Shown one piece after another: positions 47,201-55,617 of a stretch of 64,000 nt of DNA. The position numbers and the translations under genes are program-made. The notes beneath the pieces are model-generated. The model made no database searches and was not told the origin of the DNA. It saw only the letters and a program-made list of their open reading frames with translations. Every line of letters starts with the position of its first letter. Position 1 is the stretch's first letter. Source of the DNA: Paenibacillus pabuli. GTDB taxonomy: Bacteria; Bacillota; Bacilli; Paenibacillales; Paenibacillaceae. The stretch is from assembly GCF_023101145.1 (NCBI RefSeq), contig NZ_CP073714.1, positions 1,550,001 to 1,614,000 of the forward strand, in the 5' to 3' direction.

Positions 47201-47767
47201 ATGGAGGAGGAGTACGGAAAACGGAAACATAAGCATAGACGTAAACAACGACCTTATGTTTATATCTTGTCACTTCTGCTGATTGCCGGCTGGATTTTGG
47301 TGATCTGGCACTTTTCTACACAGTCATATCAGCAGCAGACCATCCAGCCTTGGCTGCATAAGTGGTCTGAAAAGGTGAAGATCGGATTTACATTACCCGA
47401 TGTGCAATTCACATACGGTGAGCTTGAATATTCCTTAAAACAACGACCGTATGATTTTGTGGAGTTCATATTTCGGAAAAGTGCGCATTTATTTGTATAT
47501 GCTGTGTTGGCAGTGCTTATCTATGGTGGGATGAGATATAGGAAAATTCATATGTGGGCTTGTTTCGCTACTGCCCTGACCGTGATAGTGATTATCGCTT
47601 CCATTGATGAATATATTCAGCAGTTCAGCCCTAACCGGACGAGTTCAATCCGGGATGTGGGTGTGGATCTGCTTGGTGGATGCGGTGGAATTGTCTTATA
47701 TATGTCGGTTAATGCCTTTTCCAGAAGATTCAGATATCCGAGGCGATCTTCAGCCAAAAGAAAGTGA
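47201..47767 (+). CDS. VanZ-like membrane protein
   Basis: 188 aa. A highly basic N terminus (KRKHKHRRKQR) is followed by four hydrophobic helices and the VanZ pattern ILVIWHFSTQS, FIFRKSAHLFVYAVLAVL and ASIDEYIQQFSPNRTSSIRDVGVD. VanZ-like proteins are often found beside cell-envelope genes but have no proven biochemical role. ATG 47201 is favoured; TTG 47195 is in frame. Confidence 0.85.
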   Translation: MEEEYGKRKHKHRRKQRPYVYILSLLLIAGWILVIWHFSTQSYQQQTIQPWLHKWSEKVKIGFTLPDVQFTYGELEYSLKQRPYDFVEFIFRKSAHLFVYAVLAVLIYGGMRYRKIHMWACFATALTVIVIIASIDEYIQQFSPNRTSSIRDVGVDLLGGCGGIVLYMSVNAFSRRFRYPRRSSAKRK

Positions 47768-47854
47768 TTTCCCAGGAAATGCTGCTCGCTAGTTCCCGCT
47801 TCTACTTGCCTGCTATCCATCATAAGTATGGAAGTAGGACAAGGGGGACGGGGC

Positions 47855-48373
47855 ATGCTGCGAAGAAGGAACCGGAATGCGTTACTTAAAAAGATCGGAT
47901 TCATAGCACTTGTACTGCTGCTGTTGTGGCTCATAGGCAGAACCATTCCATATTTGTTTCGTGCAGATGCACCAGATGAAGCTGCTGCCATTGCCGAAGA
48001 GTTTTACAAATATGAGCAGACGGGTGATTTCGGCAGTTCATGGGAGTTGTTTCATCCGCTGATGAAAGAACGTTTTCCCAAAAGCGTCTATTTACAGTCC
48101 AGAGCGCATATTTTTATGCAGCATTTCGGGGTGGAAACCTTTGATCTGGAGATGGAGAAGCCGGAACGTGAGTTTGATGTTACAGTAATGGATGGCGTTA
48201 AACCATTCGCAGAGGCGTATCGCATTGGTGTTACCCAGAAGTTTACGGGAACCTTTGGTCAATTTAAAATCGTGCAGGATTGTTATATCGTAAAGGATGG
48301 GGACGATTGGACGCTGCTTTGGTATTATCCAAAGAAGGGGGATACCGAGACCGAGCAGGACAAAACCGAATGA
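47855..48373 (+). CDS. Membrane-anchored protein of unknown function at the EPS locus end
   Basis: 172 aa. A basic N terminus and one helix (IGFIALVLLLLWLIGRTIPYLF) precede an extracytoplasmic domain of about 130 residues. That domain contains EAAAIAEEFYKYEQTGDFGSSWELFHPLMKERF and ends with a DCYIVKDGDDWTLLWYYP strand. This is the pattern of NTF2-like/DUF4878-type small folds. ATG 47855 lies seven bases after AAGGGGG. It ends the EPS transcript before a terminator. Function unknown. Confidence 0.75.
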   Translation: MLRRRNRNALLKKIGFIALVLLLLWLIGRTIPYLFRADAPDEAAAIAEEFYKYEQTGDFGSSWELFHPLMKERFPKSVYLQSRAHIFMQHFGVETFDLEMEKPEREFDVTVMDGVKPFAEAYRIGVTQKFTGTFGQFKIVQDCYIVKDGDDWTLLWYYPKKGDTETEQDKTE

Positions 48374-48420
48374 TAATATAAACCCATACTATGAACCGAA
48401 TTGTATCATTAGTACGTGAA

Positions 48421-48469
48421 AAGGCTCTATGAATGCGAGACTTTAGTCGCATTTATAGAGCTTTTTTTG
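48421..48469 (+). terminator. Terminator at the end of the EPS locus
   Basis: GGCTCTATGAATGCGA pairs with TCGCATTTATAGAGC, followed by seven T. A TTGTATC half-site of the operator motif lies just upstream (48401-48407). Confidence 0.9.
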
Positions 48470-48499
48470 CATTTCATTTCTTTTTAAACCCGTAAGGGG

Positions 48500-48551
48500 T
48501 TGACATTAGTCCCGGTGTCAAGTAAATTACGAGTTAGATACAAAATGTATC
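48500..48551 (+). promoter_or_regulatory. Promoter with GATACAA operator before the Cys-rich/ABC operon
   Basis: TTGACA (48500-48505), a 17-bp spacer and TAAATT (48523-48528), followed by GATACAAAATGTATC (48537-48551). Promoter and palindrome closely match those of the EPS locus at 28.5 kb. The operator lies over the expected transcription start. Confidence 0.75.
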
Positions 48552-48616
48552 AAAATTCATCGTCTAACGACAAATAACAGGGACTTCAATGCTCCTTGTG
48601 AGGGGAAGGAATATCA

Positions 48617-48868
48617 TTGATCGAAATGGACCGCTTTTACTGTGTCAGTTGTGGGATGATTGTGTCGGTCGCTAGAGGCTCTGTCGAACTAAAGGAAGAG
48701 GACTGTGGAGGCAATCACGTATTTCGCACCGGATTTTATCGGAGTGAGATGCCGCTTGGATGCTGTGAAGCGTGTGTAGTTCATACGAAACGTCAGGGGA
48801 AGTCCCAGTTTGCGGGACAATATACTAAAGATTATGATACACTATCTTCATATGAGAAACGGGCATGA
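48617..48868 (+). CDS. Small Cys-rich, zinc-ribbon-like protein
   Basis: 83 aa with CVSC near the N terminus and CCEAC at residues 49-53, plus a lone Cys at 30, a possible zinc-binding pair of knuckles. No membrane segment. TTG 48617 is five bases after AGGGGAAGGA; an ATG at 48626 is possible but too far from that site. The stop is 32 bases before the ABC ATPase start, so the three genes probably form an operon. Unknown family; it could be a regulator or metal-binding partner of the exporter. Confidence 0.7.
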   Translation: MIEMDRFYCVSCGMIVSVARGSVELKEEDCGGNHVFRTGFYRSEMPLGCCEACVVHTKRQGKSQFAGQYTKDYDTLSSYEKRA

Positions 48869-48900
48869 TGCGGATGTCCGTTGATGAAGGAGGAAATGGA

Positions 48901-49809
48901 ATGCAGCAGGAGCCGGTTGTCCGTCTTCAAGGCGTCAGTAAAATCATCTCCTCCCGATCATTGGTCAGTGACCTGACTCTGGATATTTCTCCGGGGCAGG
49001 TTTTTGGTTTTTTAGGACCCAATGGGGCGGGGAAAACAACAACGATTCGAATGATGGTAGGACTCATGTCCATCAGTCAAGGTGATATCATCATCTCGGG
49101 ACACAGTGTAAAGAATGAATTTGAACAAGCCATAGCTCAGGTTGGGGCCATTGTCGAGAATCCGGAAATGTACAAATTTCTGACAGGATATCAGAATCTT
49201 GTTCACTTTGCCCGGATGTCACCTGGCATTACGAAAGAACGTATTGCCGAGACCATTGAACGTGTAGGACTTACAGCCCGCATTCATGACAAGGTCAAGA
49301 CCTATTCTCTGGGTATGCGCCAGCGTCTGGGTGTAGCTCAAGCCATATTACATAAGCCAAAGTTATTGGTATTGGATGAACCCACCAACGGACTTGATCC
49401 ACAGGGAATACGGGAACTTAGAGATTATTTGCGTCAGCTCTGTCAGGAGGAAGGAATCACCGTCTTTGTATCCAGCCACTTGCTGTCCGAGATGGAGTTG
49501 ATGTGTGATACCGTTGCGATTATCCAAAATGGCAAATTGATTGATGTGAGAAATCTCAGAGCTGAGGCGGGAGTAGACGTACTAACTGAGGTTGCTTTTG
49601 AGGTAAATGATGCCCCGCGTGCAGCCGAACTCATTAGCGAGGCTACAGTTCAGGGCAATGCCATTGTGATTCGTTTATCCCGTGAGCAGATTCCGGACTT
49701 GAATGCGAGGCTGGTTAGTGAAGGGTTCCAGGTATACGGTATCCGTAATGTAACCCATACGCTGGAAGATCAATTTTTGCAGGTGACTGGGGGCGGAAGC
49801 ATTGGGTAA
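48901..49809 (+). CDS. ABC transporter ATP-binding protein (BcrA/drug-export type)
   Basis: 302 aa ATPase. Walker A GPNGAGKTTTIRMM, Q-loop region VGAIVENPEMYKFLTGY, signature YSLGMRQRLGVAQAIL, Walker B LLVLDEPTNGLDPQG and switch SSHLLSEMEL are complete. The C-terminal 80 residues are of the type found in ABC-2 exporters. ATG 48901 follows AAGGAGGAAA; an upstream ATG at 48865 lacks a site. It overlaps the permease gene by 8 bases. Substrate unknown; antibiotic or membrane-stress efflux is usual for the family. Confidence 0.93.
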   Translation: MQQEPVVRLQGVSKIISSRSLVSDLTLDISPGQVFGFLGPNGAGKTTTIRMMVGLMSISQGDIIISGHSVKNEFEQAIAQVGAIVENPEMYKFLTGYQNLVHFARMSPGITKERIAETIERVGLTARIHDKVKTYSLGMRQRLGVAQAILHKPKLLVLDEPTNGLDPQGIRELRDYLRQLCQEEGITVFVSSHLLSEMELMCDTVAIIQNGKLIDVRNLRAEAGVDVLTEVAFEVNDAPRAAELISEATVQGNAIVIRLSREQIPDLNARLVSEGFQVYGIRNVTHTLEDQFLQVTGGGSIG

Positions 49810-50596
49810 TTTCGGCAATCTCATTATGAATGAAAATATGAAAATTTTCCGTCGTCCGCGTACATGGATTATGTTATCCATTCTGGCATTAATCGCGCTG
49901 TTGATGCCGGTTCTGCTCAATGAAGGCATGGGTTCCAGTGAGGTTCCTTACTGGCAGGCTGCGATTACAACCGTTCAGATCGTCTTTTTCCTGAATACCA
50001 TCTTCTGTGTTGTCATTGCAGCTGAAGCGGTGGCAGGAGAATTCACCTGGGGAACGATTAAACTGCTGCTGATTCGTCCGTGGTCACGCAGCAAAATACT
50101 GGCATCCAAATATTTGTCCGTGATTGGATTTAGTATTCTAAGTACGCTGCTTGTTGTTATTCTGGCAACCGTAATGTCGTATATACTATTCTCCCATTCC
50201 GTAACGCAGGATGGAAGCGGTGCTTCTGCATCACACGCATTTGCACTATGGGGATATCTGTACGTTGACTTGTTTATTACGCTCGCTATTGCCTTTATGG
50301 TCTCCTCGGTGTTCCGTTCGGGAGCTCTGGCAATCGGTCTATCTCTATTTATCATGTTTACACAGAATTTATTCTCATTGATCTTCAATCCCGTTCGTTA
50401 TGATTGGGCCAAGTATGTTTTGTTCAATAATATGGATCTCAGTCGTTATATGAATTCAGCGTCGGATTATGGTTTGCTTGGCGATGGAAATGCAGGCATG
50501 ACACTTGGCTTTTCTGTTGCTGTGCTAGCTGTATATTATGTCGTTTTTATGTTGATCTCATGGGTTGTATTCAACAAAAGAGATGTGGCAGGCTAA
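49802..50596 (+). CDS. ABC-2 type permease
   Basis: 264 aa with six helices. It contains AAEAVAGEFTWGTIKLLLIRPWSRSKILASKY, the typical cytosolic motif of this permease family. The start is TTG 49802, overlapping the ATPase gene, with GGGGGCGGAAGC as ribosome binding site. It forms the exporter with the preceding ATPase. The stop codon lies in the loop of the terminator hairpin. Confidence 0.9.
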   Translation: MGNFGNLIMNENMKIFRRPRTWIMLSILALIALLMPVLLNEGMGSSEVPYWQAAITTVQIVFFLNTIFCVVIAAEAVAGEFTWGTIKLLLIRPWSRSKILASKYLSVIGFSILSTLLVVILATVMSYILFSHSVTQDGSGASASHAFALWGYLYVDLFITLAIAFMVSSVFRSGALAIGLSLFIMFTQNLFSLIFNPVRYDWAKYVLFNNMDLSRYMNSASDYGLLGDGNAGMTLGFSVAVLAVYYVVFMLISWVVFNKRDVAG

Positions 50597-50616
50597 TCGC
50601 CTGCTTCTTTTTTTTG
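50588..50616 (+). terminator. Terminator of the ABC operon
   Basis: GCAGGC (50588-50593) and GCCTGC (50599-50604) with a 5-nt loop, followed by TTC and a T-run. Confidence 0.85.
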
Positions 50617-50816
50617 CCCAATTTCTCCTTCAGGATAGAAAAGTGAGTATATTCAGCATCCGCTGTGGCATGACTAGCATTTAAGGGTACATATAATTAT
50701 GCATGAGAATACGGCTTGGAATGGAACATGCTGCCAAGATGTATTTAGTTGAAATACATACATATTATCGCCGCAGTCGGTATTTGGCAGAGCAGCGTAT
50801 GGAGGGATCACGTTAC

Positions 50817-51896
50817 TTGATAAACAACAAGTTTTATCGCATATGCACAGCCATTATTTTGCTGCTGCTCATCGTGTATTTGGGGGATAAAGTCAATTTT
50901 ATTTTCAGTCCTCTGACCTCACTGATTCACATCATCATCATTCCGCTGTTGATTGCCGGTTTCTTCTATTATCTGCTGCGTCCGCTCGTCGATTATATGG
51001 AACGGCACAATATGAAACGTGCATTGTCAGTCCTAATTATTTACGTGGTGATCGCGCTGATCATGGCAGGATTTAGTGTGCTCGTATGGCCTTCATTACG
51101 TGAGCAGCTATTGAATTTTGTGGAAAATGCCCCGGTACTGATTACTTCCCTTAGTGATCAGTTGGGTGAATTCGAGAGAAGCGGTTTCATTTCAAAATAT
51201 CTACCTGAAGATTCCAATCTGTTCTCACGCTTCTCTGATTTTCTGAGTCAAGGGATTGCCCAGGTTACGGATTACGTATCCGGATTGTTCTCGGTTGTAT
51301 CCAATCTGGTCATTATTCTGGCGACATTTCCGATTATGCTGTATTACATGCTCAAGGAAGGCAGTAAATTTGGAACCAATCTCACACTGTTGCTCCCGAG
51401 ACGTTACCGCAAGGATGGAGAAGAGGCGGTACGTGAAATCGATGAAGCTCTAAGTGGCTATATTGTAGGTCGTGTGATTGTCAATGTGGCGCTAGGCATC
51501 CTGATGTATATCGGTTTTTTGATCCTTGGTTTGCCATATGCACTTCTTCTGACGGTAGTGTCCATTATTCTGAACTTCATTCCTTATGTGGGTGCCTTGC
51601 TGGCAGCCATTCCTGTTGTCATCGTGGGGTTTATTGAATCCCCTTCAATGGCGATCTGGTCGCTTGTCATCATTGTTATCGCCCAGCAGATCCAGGACAA
51701 TCTGATCTCTCCTTATGTCTATGGCAAACAATTGGACATTCATCCGTTAACTACCGTCATCTTGCTGCTTGTAGGGGCGGACCTGGGGAACATTCTCGGG
51801 ATGATCATCGTTATTCCACTATATATGATTATCAAAATCATTTTCCGGAAGATTCAGAATCGAATCGTCGAAGACAAGGCCGATCCAGCCAATTAA
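50817..51896 (+). CDS. AI-2E family transporter (YdbI/PerM-like)
   Basis: 359 aa membrane protein with about eight helices. It has the family core VWPSLREQLLNFVENAPVL, IVGRVIVNVALGILMYIGFLILGLPYALLL and IPYVGALLAAIPVV. The DNLISPYVYGK segment is conserved. The frame is open back to ATG 50703, but the only good ribosome binding site (GGAGGG, 50801-50806) points to TTG 50817, which gives the usual short N terminus before TM1. Family members export autoinducer-2 or act as Na+/H+ antiporters; the role here is unknown. Confidence 0.87.
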   Translation: MINNKFYRICTAIILLLLIVYLGDKVNFIFSPLTSLIHIIIIPLLIAGFFYYLLRPLVDYMERHNMKRALSVLIIYVVIALIMAGFSVLVWPSLREQLLNFVENAPVLITSLSDQLGEFERSGFISKYLPEDSNLFSRFSDFLSQGIAQVTDYVSGLFSVVSNLVIILATFPIMLYYMLKEGSKFGTNLTLLLPRRYRKDGEEAVREIDEALSGYIVGRVIVNVALGILMYIGFLILGLPYALLLTVVSIILNFIPYVGALLAAIPVVIVGFIESPSMAIWSLVIIVIAQQIQDNLISPYVYGKQLDIHPLTTVILLLVGADLGNILGMIIVIPLYMIIKIIFRKIQNRIVEDKADPAN

Positions 51897-51909
51897 TTCA
51901 ACTACGGTG

Positions 51910-51947
51910 TAACGAACTTCAGACTCGCTTACGTGCCCGATTCGTTA
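51910..51947. repeat. Second TAACGAA...TTCGTTA inverted repeat
   Basis: TAACGAA (51910-51916) and TTCGTTA (51941-51947) frame 24 bp containing ACGTGCCCGA. The right half (CGATTCGTTAGA) matches the right end of the 3.9-4.0 kb element. It is shorter than that copy. Confidence 0.5.
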
Positions 51948-52028
51948 GAAATTCGACGCCCTGTGCGAGTCACACTAAACATTCAGGAACGACAACAGCG
52001 GCGCACACCTGATATGCCTGTCATTATG

Positions 52029-52076
52029 AAAAAAAAGGGAAGTCCATCATCTTCACGACGATGGACTTCCCTTTTA
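52029..52076. terminator. Bidirectional terminator before corC
   Basis: AAAAGGGAAGTCCATC pairs with GATGGACTTCCCTTTT around a 10-nt loop. It serves the convergent AI-2E-type and CorC genes. Confidence 0.92.
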
Positions 52077-52108
52077 GTGTATCTATATTACGAAGCTTAA
52101 ATGTTAGA

Positions 52109-53455
52109 TTATGAATTCGACTCGTCTTCCTCGATGTAGTCGGACATGGTCAGTGGTTCCTTGGGAACAACGGCGACTTTGTAGAAGCGATTTTTGTCTT
52201 TTTCCAGCAAAACGAAGGTCAGATTCTCGAACTCATATTCTTCTTGTTCATTCATCTCTGGACGATGGCTGTAGAGCCATCCGCCAATGGTATCCCATTC
52301 GTCAGCATCCAGGTTTGATGTGAACATGTCGTTTACTTTGGACAAAGATACCTTGCCATCCATAATGACATAGTTTTCATTGATGACCTGAATATCCTCC
52401 ACTTCGTCTGCGTCGAACTCATCCCGGATTTCTCCGACAATCTGTTCAAGCACATCCTCAATCGTTACAATTCCGGAAGTACCCCCATATTCATCGACCA
52501 GCACGGCAATATGGACGCCGTCCTTCTGCATTTTTTTGAGCAGATCCTTGACTGGAGTCGTTTCATGCACAGCGGATACCGGTTGAATGAGGGAAGACAG
52601 GTCGACAGGTTCGTCGTTTCCGTACAATTCCAGGAAAAATTGCTTGGTATTAATGATACCGATAATATCGTCTTTGCTCTCATTTACTACAGGAAAACGG
52701 GTGTACTGTTCTTGGCGAATAATCTCCAGGTTTTCCTCGTTCGATCTATTGACATAAAGGCAGACCATATCAGTCCGGGGTACCATGATTTCTTTGGCTA
52801 GCATCTCATCAAAAGCAAAAATCCGGCTTACATATCCGAATTCGGCTTGGTTGATTTTGCCGCTCTCAAAGCTTTCATTGATGATAATCTGTAGTTCTTC
52901 TTCCGAGTGAGCTTCTTCATGTTCTGATGCAGGTTTGATTCCGAACAACTTGACCAGTTGATTCGCTGAGCTGTTTAACAGCCAGATAAAAGGATACATA
53001 ATTCGGTTAAACCAGATGATAGGTGTAGACGTCCACAGAGCAACGGCTTCAGCTTTACGGATTGCAATCGTTTTAGGTGCAAGTTCACCAACTACCACAT
53101 GCAAGTACGTGATGGCAACAAACGCAATAACAAACGATAAGAATGAAGAAACGGTCTCCGGCATGCTCATGCTTTCGAACACAGGGTGGAGAATTTTCTC
53201 AACCGTTGGTTCACCCAGCCAGCCCAGTCCCAGAGATGTAATCGTGATACCCAACTGACAGGCGGACAAATATCCATCCAGGTTGGCAACGGCTTGTTTG
53301 ACAGCCAAGGCACGCTTGTTTCCTTCTGCAATCATTTGGTCAATCCGGCTCGGGCGAACCCTTACAAGTGCAAATTCCACCGCTACAAAAAACGCCGAAA
53401 GTCCTATCAAAAAAGCAACCAATACTAAATTTAACGCATACCTCTCACTGTCCAT
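52109..53455 (-). CDS. CNNM/CorC-type hemolysin family protein
   Basis: 448 aa. The N-terminal DUF21/CNNM membrane domain (four helices, LVLVAFLIGLSAFFVAVEFALVRVR onward, with LGLGWLGEPTV and VVGELAPKTIAI) is followed by two CBS domains (IMVPRTDMVCL and VHIAVLVDEYGGTSGIVTIEDVLEQIVGEI). The CorC_HlyC domain at the C terminus has WDTIGGWLY. Family members handle Mg2+ or other divalent ion export. ATG 53455 follows AAAGGAGAAG; the extension to 53563 lacks support. Confidence 0.93.
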   Translation of the reverse strand: MDSERYALNLVLVAFLIGLSAFFVAVEFALVRVRPSRIDQMIAEGNKRALAVKQAVANLDGYLSACQLGITITSLGLGWLGEPTVEKILHPVFESMSMPETVSSFLSFVIAFVAITYLHVVVGELAPKTIAIRKAEAVALWTSTPIIWFNRIMYPFIWLLNSSANQLVKLFGIKPASEHEEAHSEEELQIIINESFESGKINQAEFGYVSRIFAFDEMLAKEIMVPRTDMVCLYVNRSNEENLEIIRQEQYTRFPVVNESKDDIIGIINTKQFFLELYGNDEPVDLSSLIQPVSAVHETTPVKDLLKKMQKDGVHIAVLVDEYGGTSGIVTIEDVLEQIVGEIRDEFDADEVEDIQVINENYVIMDGKVSLSKVNDMFTSNLDADEWDTIGGWLYSHRPEMNEQEEYEFENLTFVLLEKDKNRFYKVAVVPKEPLTMSDYIEEDESNS

Positions 53456-53830
53456 TAACGAGTCTTCTCCTTTAAGTAATAAGTTTTTAACGAATATTAT
53501 ATCTAATTTTACGTAAGAAGACCACCTTCCGGTCGAGAAAAGAGGAAGAGTCTGGAAGGTCAAGTGTAGTAAATGGTGATAAAGTGCTGATCTGCTGACT
53601 GAAAAGAATCATATGTAAAGCGAAACAGAGTCAGAATATACAACGTGGAACATGGAATGAACTGGCTGACAGCATTGCACATCAACTGCTTATGTAAAAC
53701 TTTATCTAAAGCAAACGTTACGATCAGTACATACATTGGGTATCTATGATTAGCTAAAGACTTTATCGTCAAAGCTAGTGTAGTCAGAGAGAACGGCAGG
53801 GTTTCAACCTTGCCATGAGGAGGAAGCCGA
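53456..53830. other. Divergent region corC / cls
   Basis: There are 375 bp between the divergent starts. A small hairpin, GGCAGGGT/ACCTTGCC, lies at 53794-53814, just before the cls ribosome binding site. No reliable promoter pair, repeat or gene was seen in the rest. Confidence 0.35.
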
Positions 53831-55270
53831 ATGTTTTGGCTGGTCATTATATTGCTCGTATTTATTTTTCAGGCAGCCACCATTCTGTTGCTGGAATTCC
53901 GTAATCCGGCGAAAGCTGTGGCATGGCTTTTTATTTTATTCTGTATACCCTTGATCGGTTTTGTTGTGTATTATTTTGTCGCCCAGGACTACAGCAAACG
54001 AAAAAAGGTCCGAAAAGGCGGTTCTCGAATCTTTCGGGAAATACGGGAAACAATTTGGGAGCAGGCTCATATTGTGGATCACGCCGACCAGATGTCGGGT
54101 AGTCGATTCACCAATCAGCAGCGTTTGTTCAATCTGCTGTCACACCTGTCTGAGAGCCCAATCACAGGATGCAACCGGAGTCAGGTGCTTACGAATGGTG
54201 AAGAGACATTTGCAGCCATGCTGAGGGCAATGGAACAGGCAGAGCATCATCTGCATGTTGAATTTTATATTTTTCGGGATGATGTCATCAGTACCAGGTT
54301 TCAGGACGTAATGATTCGCAAAGCCAGAGAAGGCGTCAAAGTGAGATTGATTTGCGATGGACTCGGCAGTCACAAAATGAGTTGGAGCTTTATCCGCAAG
54401 TTACAGGAAGCAGGGGTTGAGTTTCATTATTTTCTGCCGCCGCTCATTGCAACGATTGACCGAAGAGTGAATTACCGGAATCACCGTAAAATTGTTGTGG
54501 TGGATGGAAAGATTGGGTTTGTGGGTGGAATTAATGTAGGAGATGATTATCTTGGGCAATATCCGGAGGTTGGCTTCTGGCGTGATACCCATGTACAGAT
54601 CGAAGGAGATGCCGTCTATTTTCTGCAAAATACGTTCTTGAATGACTGGAAGCTTGCATCCGGGGAGCAGATTACAGAGCCTCAGCTGACAGAACTGTTC
54701 CCGCCGCATATATGTAGTGGGGATGAACGGATTCAGATTCTGGCCAGCGGACCGGATCAGGACTGGGATGCCATTCAGGAAATGTGCTTTGGGTCGATTT
54801 CCGTGGCATGCGAACGCATATACATCACAACACCCTATTTCATTCCGGATCCTGCATTATATGAAGCAATCAAGACGGCTGCCGTCAGTGGAGTGGATGT
54901 GAAAATCATCATTCCGTATCAATCCGATTCCCGGCTTGTGCACTTGGCTTCTATGTCCTATGTGGAAGAATTGTTGCGTGCGGGAGTGAAGTTCTATCAG
55001 TATCGCAAAGGTTTTGTACATGCCAAGGTTCTGATTGTGGATGATTTGCTTGCGACGGTAGGTACAGCCAATATGGATATGCGCAGCTTTTTCTGTAATT
55101 TCGAGTTGACCGCTGTGTTGTTCGAGACATCATCCATGCAGCGATTGACCGAGGATTTTGAGCGTGATTTGCATGAATGCAGCCAGATTGATGTGAAGGT
55201 ATTTCAACGGCGTTCACGGTGGCAAAAAGGGGCCGAAATGCTTTCTCGCATGCTTTCTCCGCTGCTTTAG
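53831..55270 (+). CDS. cls: Cardiolipin synthase
   Basis: 479 aa membrane enzyme that makes cardiolipin from two phosphatidylglycerols. Two N-terminal helices (FWLVIILLVFIFQAATILLLE and AWLFILFCIPLIGFVVYYF) are followed by two phospholipase-D HKD motifs: NHRKIVVVDGKIGFVGG and VHAKVLIVDDLLATVGTANMD. LEFRNPAKAVAW is the typical first-loop motif. ATG 53831 follows GAGGAGGAAG. Monocistronic. Confidence 0.95.
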   Translation: MFWLVIILLVFIFQAATILLLEFRNPAKAVAWLFILFCIPLIGFVVYYFVAQDYSKRKKVRKGGSRIFREIRETIWEQAHIVDHADQMSGSRFTNQQRLFNLLSHLSESPITGCNRSQVLTNGEETFAAMLRAMEQAEHHLHVEFYIFRDDVISTRFQDVMIRKAREGVKVRLICDGLGSHKMSWSFIRKLQEAGVEFHYFLPPLIATIDRRVNYRNHRKIVVVDGKIGFVGGINVGDDYLGQYPEVGFWRDTHVQIEGDAVYFLQNTFLNDWKLASGEQITEPQLTELFPPHICSGDERIQILASGPDQDWDAIQEMCFGSISVACERIYITTPYFIPDPALYEAIKTAAVSGVDVKIIIPYQSDSRLVHLASMSYVEELLRAGVKFYQYRKGFVHAKVLIVDDLLATVGTANMDMRSFFCNFELTAVLFETSSMQRLTEDFERDLHECSQIDVKVFQRRSRWQKGAEMLSRMLSPLL

Positions 55271-55338
55271 CCGTTTTAGGGCGGATTTCTCAAGATAAGT
55301 TCACTTTTTGTGAATTTATCTTCTTTTTGCTAACTATT

Positions 55339-55430
55339 TTGCTCAAATTTGATCTTTTATGATATAATGTTTATATAAATTATGTCTTGGCGAAGGAGGG
55401 GAGTCTGCGGGAAAACAGGCTCCCTTTTGC
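55339..55430 (+). promoter_or_regulatory. Candidate promoter and leader hairpin upstream of yitT-like gene
   Basis: TATAAT (55363-55368) has a weak TTGCTC 18 bp before. About 30 nt downstream, GGGAG-T-CTG pairs with CAG-G-CTCCC (55399-55424), followed by TTTT, resembling a short terminator or attenuator placed before the gene. An AAGGAGGGG precedes the hairpin without an open frame. Confidence 0.45.
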
Positions 55431-55617
55431 TCTCTTTTGGAAGTGTCAACCGGAATTAAGACATACTTGAATACATTTCATATAGCCTTTAGGTGCTTAT
55501 ACAACGGGGTGCATATAGCGTTGGAACGGTGTTGTTCTACTGTATGCAGGGTTCCTCTGAAGTACTTAAATGATTTATGAAATGGATTCACATATTGATC
55601 ATAACGGGGGGGATACC

